In this document: in pieces, positions 63,147 to 64,000 of the stretch
Layout: every line of letters begins with the position of its first letter
How positions within the stretch are numbered: position 1 is the stretch's first letter
Assembly (NCBI GenBank): GCA_965226155.1
Contig: OZ245331.1
Location: 682,001 to 746,000, forward strand
Source of the DNA: G965226155 sp965226155
GTDB lineage: Bacteria; Pseudomonadota; Gammaproteobacteria; Eutrophobiales; Eutrophobiaceae
Reading direction: 5' to 3'
Length of the DNA stretch: 64,000 nt
Made by a program: the position numbers and the translations under genes
The notes under the pieces: generated by a model
What the model was told of the DNA's origin: nothing
Database searches by the model: none
What the model saw: the letters and a program-made list of their open reading frames with translations, nothing else

Positions 63147-64000
63147 TTAATTCAGACTGGAAAGGACTTTCTTGGTTGAATCACCAAACTCCGCCGGAGT
63201 TGGCACGATGGTGACACCGCATTTCCGCAATACCTCTACCTTCTCTTTTGCACTTTCACCAAAGCCAGAAATAATAGCTCCGGCATGCCCCATTCTGGTC
63301 CCCTTAGGTGCCGACAATCCTGCAATATAACCCAATAGCGGTTTTTTCATTTTTTCCTTGAAAAAGCGGGCAGCATCAACTTCCTGAGTACCGCCAATTT
63401 CACCAATCATTATGATTACTTTAGTCTCGGGATCATCTCCAAAAAGTTTAAGATGGTCAACAAATGAGCTCCCGAGGATAGTTGCACTTCCGACCCCGAC
63501 ACAGGTCGATACACCTATATCCATTGCGCTCAATTGTGAAGCGACCTCAAAGCCGAGTGTCCCAGAACGGGTGATAATACCAATATGCCCTTGCTTGAAT
63601 AAATATCCCGGCATCGTTCCCAACAACGCCCTACCGGGACTTATTACACCTGCACTGTTAGACCCCATCAATATCATCCGATGCTTTTCCTCAAAACTGC
63701 GTATATATCGCTTGACGCGCATCATGTCCTGAGCAGGGATTCCTTTAGTGACGCAAACACAATATTTGATTCCCGCATTGGCTGCTTCCATAATACTGTC
63801 TGCGGCGAATGCTACAGAGTCGAATATAATACTAGCCTCAGCGCCTATCTCATCAACTGCTTCTTTTACAGTATCGAACACAGGCAATTCAAGATGTGTC
63901 GTACCACCCTTCCCGGGTGTCACTCCTCCCACTACTTGCGTTTTATAGTCGATCATCCTACCGGCATGAAAGGTACCAGCTTCACCTGTCATTCCTTGTA
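63147..64000 (-). CDS. succinate/malate-CoA ligase alpha subunit-like protein (5' end outside window)
   Basis: The frame is open to the window end; the first ~10 family residues are missing and it begins QGMTGEAGTFHA. VVGGVTPGKGG, MIGEIGG and the catalytic-histidine loop PKGTRMGHAGA are present as in SucD and malate-CoA ligase MtkB; AFAADSIMEAANAGIK is nearer MtkB. Two usual motifs differ: GPNCxGxISPG reads MGSNSAGVISPG (63654-63665), losing the proline and the CoA-site cysteine, and GIGGDP reads GVGSATILGSS. The beta subunit would lie beyond the edge. Exact acid specificity is unknown. Confidence 0.8.
   Translation of the reverse strand, partial: QGMTGEAGTFHAGRMIDYKTQVVGGVTPGKGGTTHLELPVFDTVKEAVDEIGAEASIIFDSVAFAADSIMEAANAGIKYCVCVTKGIPAQDMMRVKRYIRSFEEKHRMILMGSNSAGVISPGRALLGTMPGYLFKQGHIGIITRSGTLGFEVASQLSAMDIGVSTCVGVGSATILGSSFVDHLKLFGDDPETKVIIMIGEIGGTQEVDAARFFKEKMKKPLLGYIAGLSAPKGTRMGHAGAIISGFGESAKEKVEVLRKCGVTIVPTPAEFGDSTKKVLSSLN

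Noticed and set aside
1..64000. CRISPR arrays, tRNA, rRNA genes, prophage or plasmid origins.
   Set aside because: No evenly spaced direct repeats, no cloverleaf-like or rRNA sequence, and no phage structural or integrase genes were seen by eye. A tRNA or sRNA search program could still find something small.
63147..64000. Calling this gene sucD without qualification.
   Set aside because: Two family motifs differ and some segments look closer to malate-CoA ligase; the partner subunit is outside the window.

Overview
The window reads as a stretch of chromosome from a moderately AT-rich gammaproteobacterium. The main evidence is gene order: gyrA-serC-pheA-tyrA-aroA-cmk-rpsA-ihfB-lapA-lapB-pyrF, glyA-nrdR-ribD-ribE-ribBA-ribH-nusB-thiL, pyrG-kdsA-eno-ftsB-ispD-ispF and purB-purL are gammaproteobacterial arrangements. 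mtnA/mtaD next to gyrA and csiV next to mfd recall Pseudomonas. kdsA, lapAB and yhdP indicate a Gram-negative LPS envelope. I cannot name a genus.

Layout. 1-5.3 kb (+): end of yhdP, a NudJ-like Nudix hydrolase, mnmA, acnA. 5.3-8.3 kb: fumC followed by a single-domain response regulator and an unknown gene (-), with a divergent DsrE-like gene (+). 8.35-14.9 kb (-): glyA, nrdR, riboflavin genes, nusB, thiL. 15.3 kb (+): methylthioinosine phosphorylase. 16.0-33.8 kb (-): a long co-directional block from mtnA and gyrA through aromatic amino acid synthesis, cmk, rpsA, ihfB, lapAB, pyrF and mfd to csiV. 33.8-36.7 kb (+): MTA deaminase and an MFS transporter. 36.7-38.4 kb (-): rnt, pyrC. 38.5-51.4 kb: tas, purB, a DUF7931-like gene, a broken secretin-like gene, purL, msrPQ and a broken HD-GYP regulator, bracketed by two direct copies of one IS30-family element. 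51.5-56.9 kb (-): ispF to pyrG. 56.9-61.3 kb: a CLC channel pseudogene, tag interrupted by a third IS30 copy, an OsmC-like gene and a frameshifted DUF962 gene. 61.3-64 kb (-): a Rieske oxygenase, YajD-like HNH protein, small LapA-like protein and a succinate/malate-CoA ligase alpha subunit running off the edge.

Most of the window is housekeeping and its core genes look intact. The unusual signal is gene decay confined to 42.6-61.2 kb: five broken accessory genes (secretin-like, HD-GYP regulator, CLC channel, tag, DUF962), of which three carry a one-base change in a homopolymer run, plus three IS30 copies of which only one encodes a full transposase. The three copies sit in nearly the same 12-base near-palindrome. 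This looks like recent genome erosion, as in a lineage becoming host-associated, though single-base homopolymer errors in the assembly could explain part of it. I found no CRISPR array, tRNA, rRNA, prophage or obvious new defence system.
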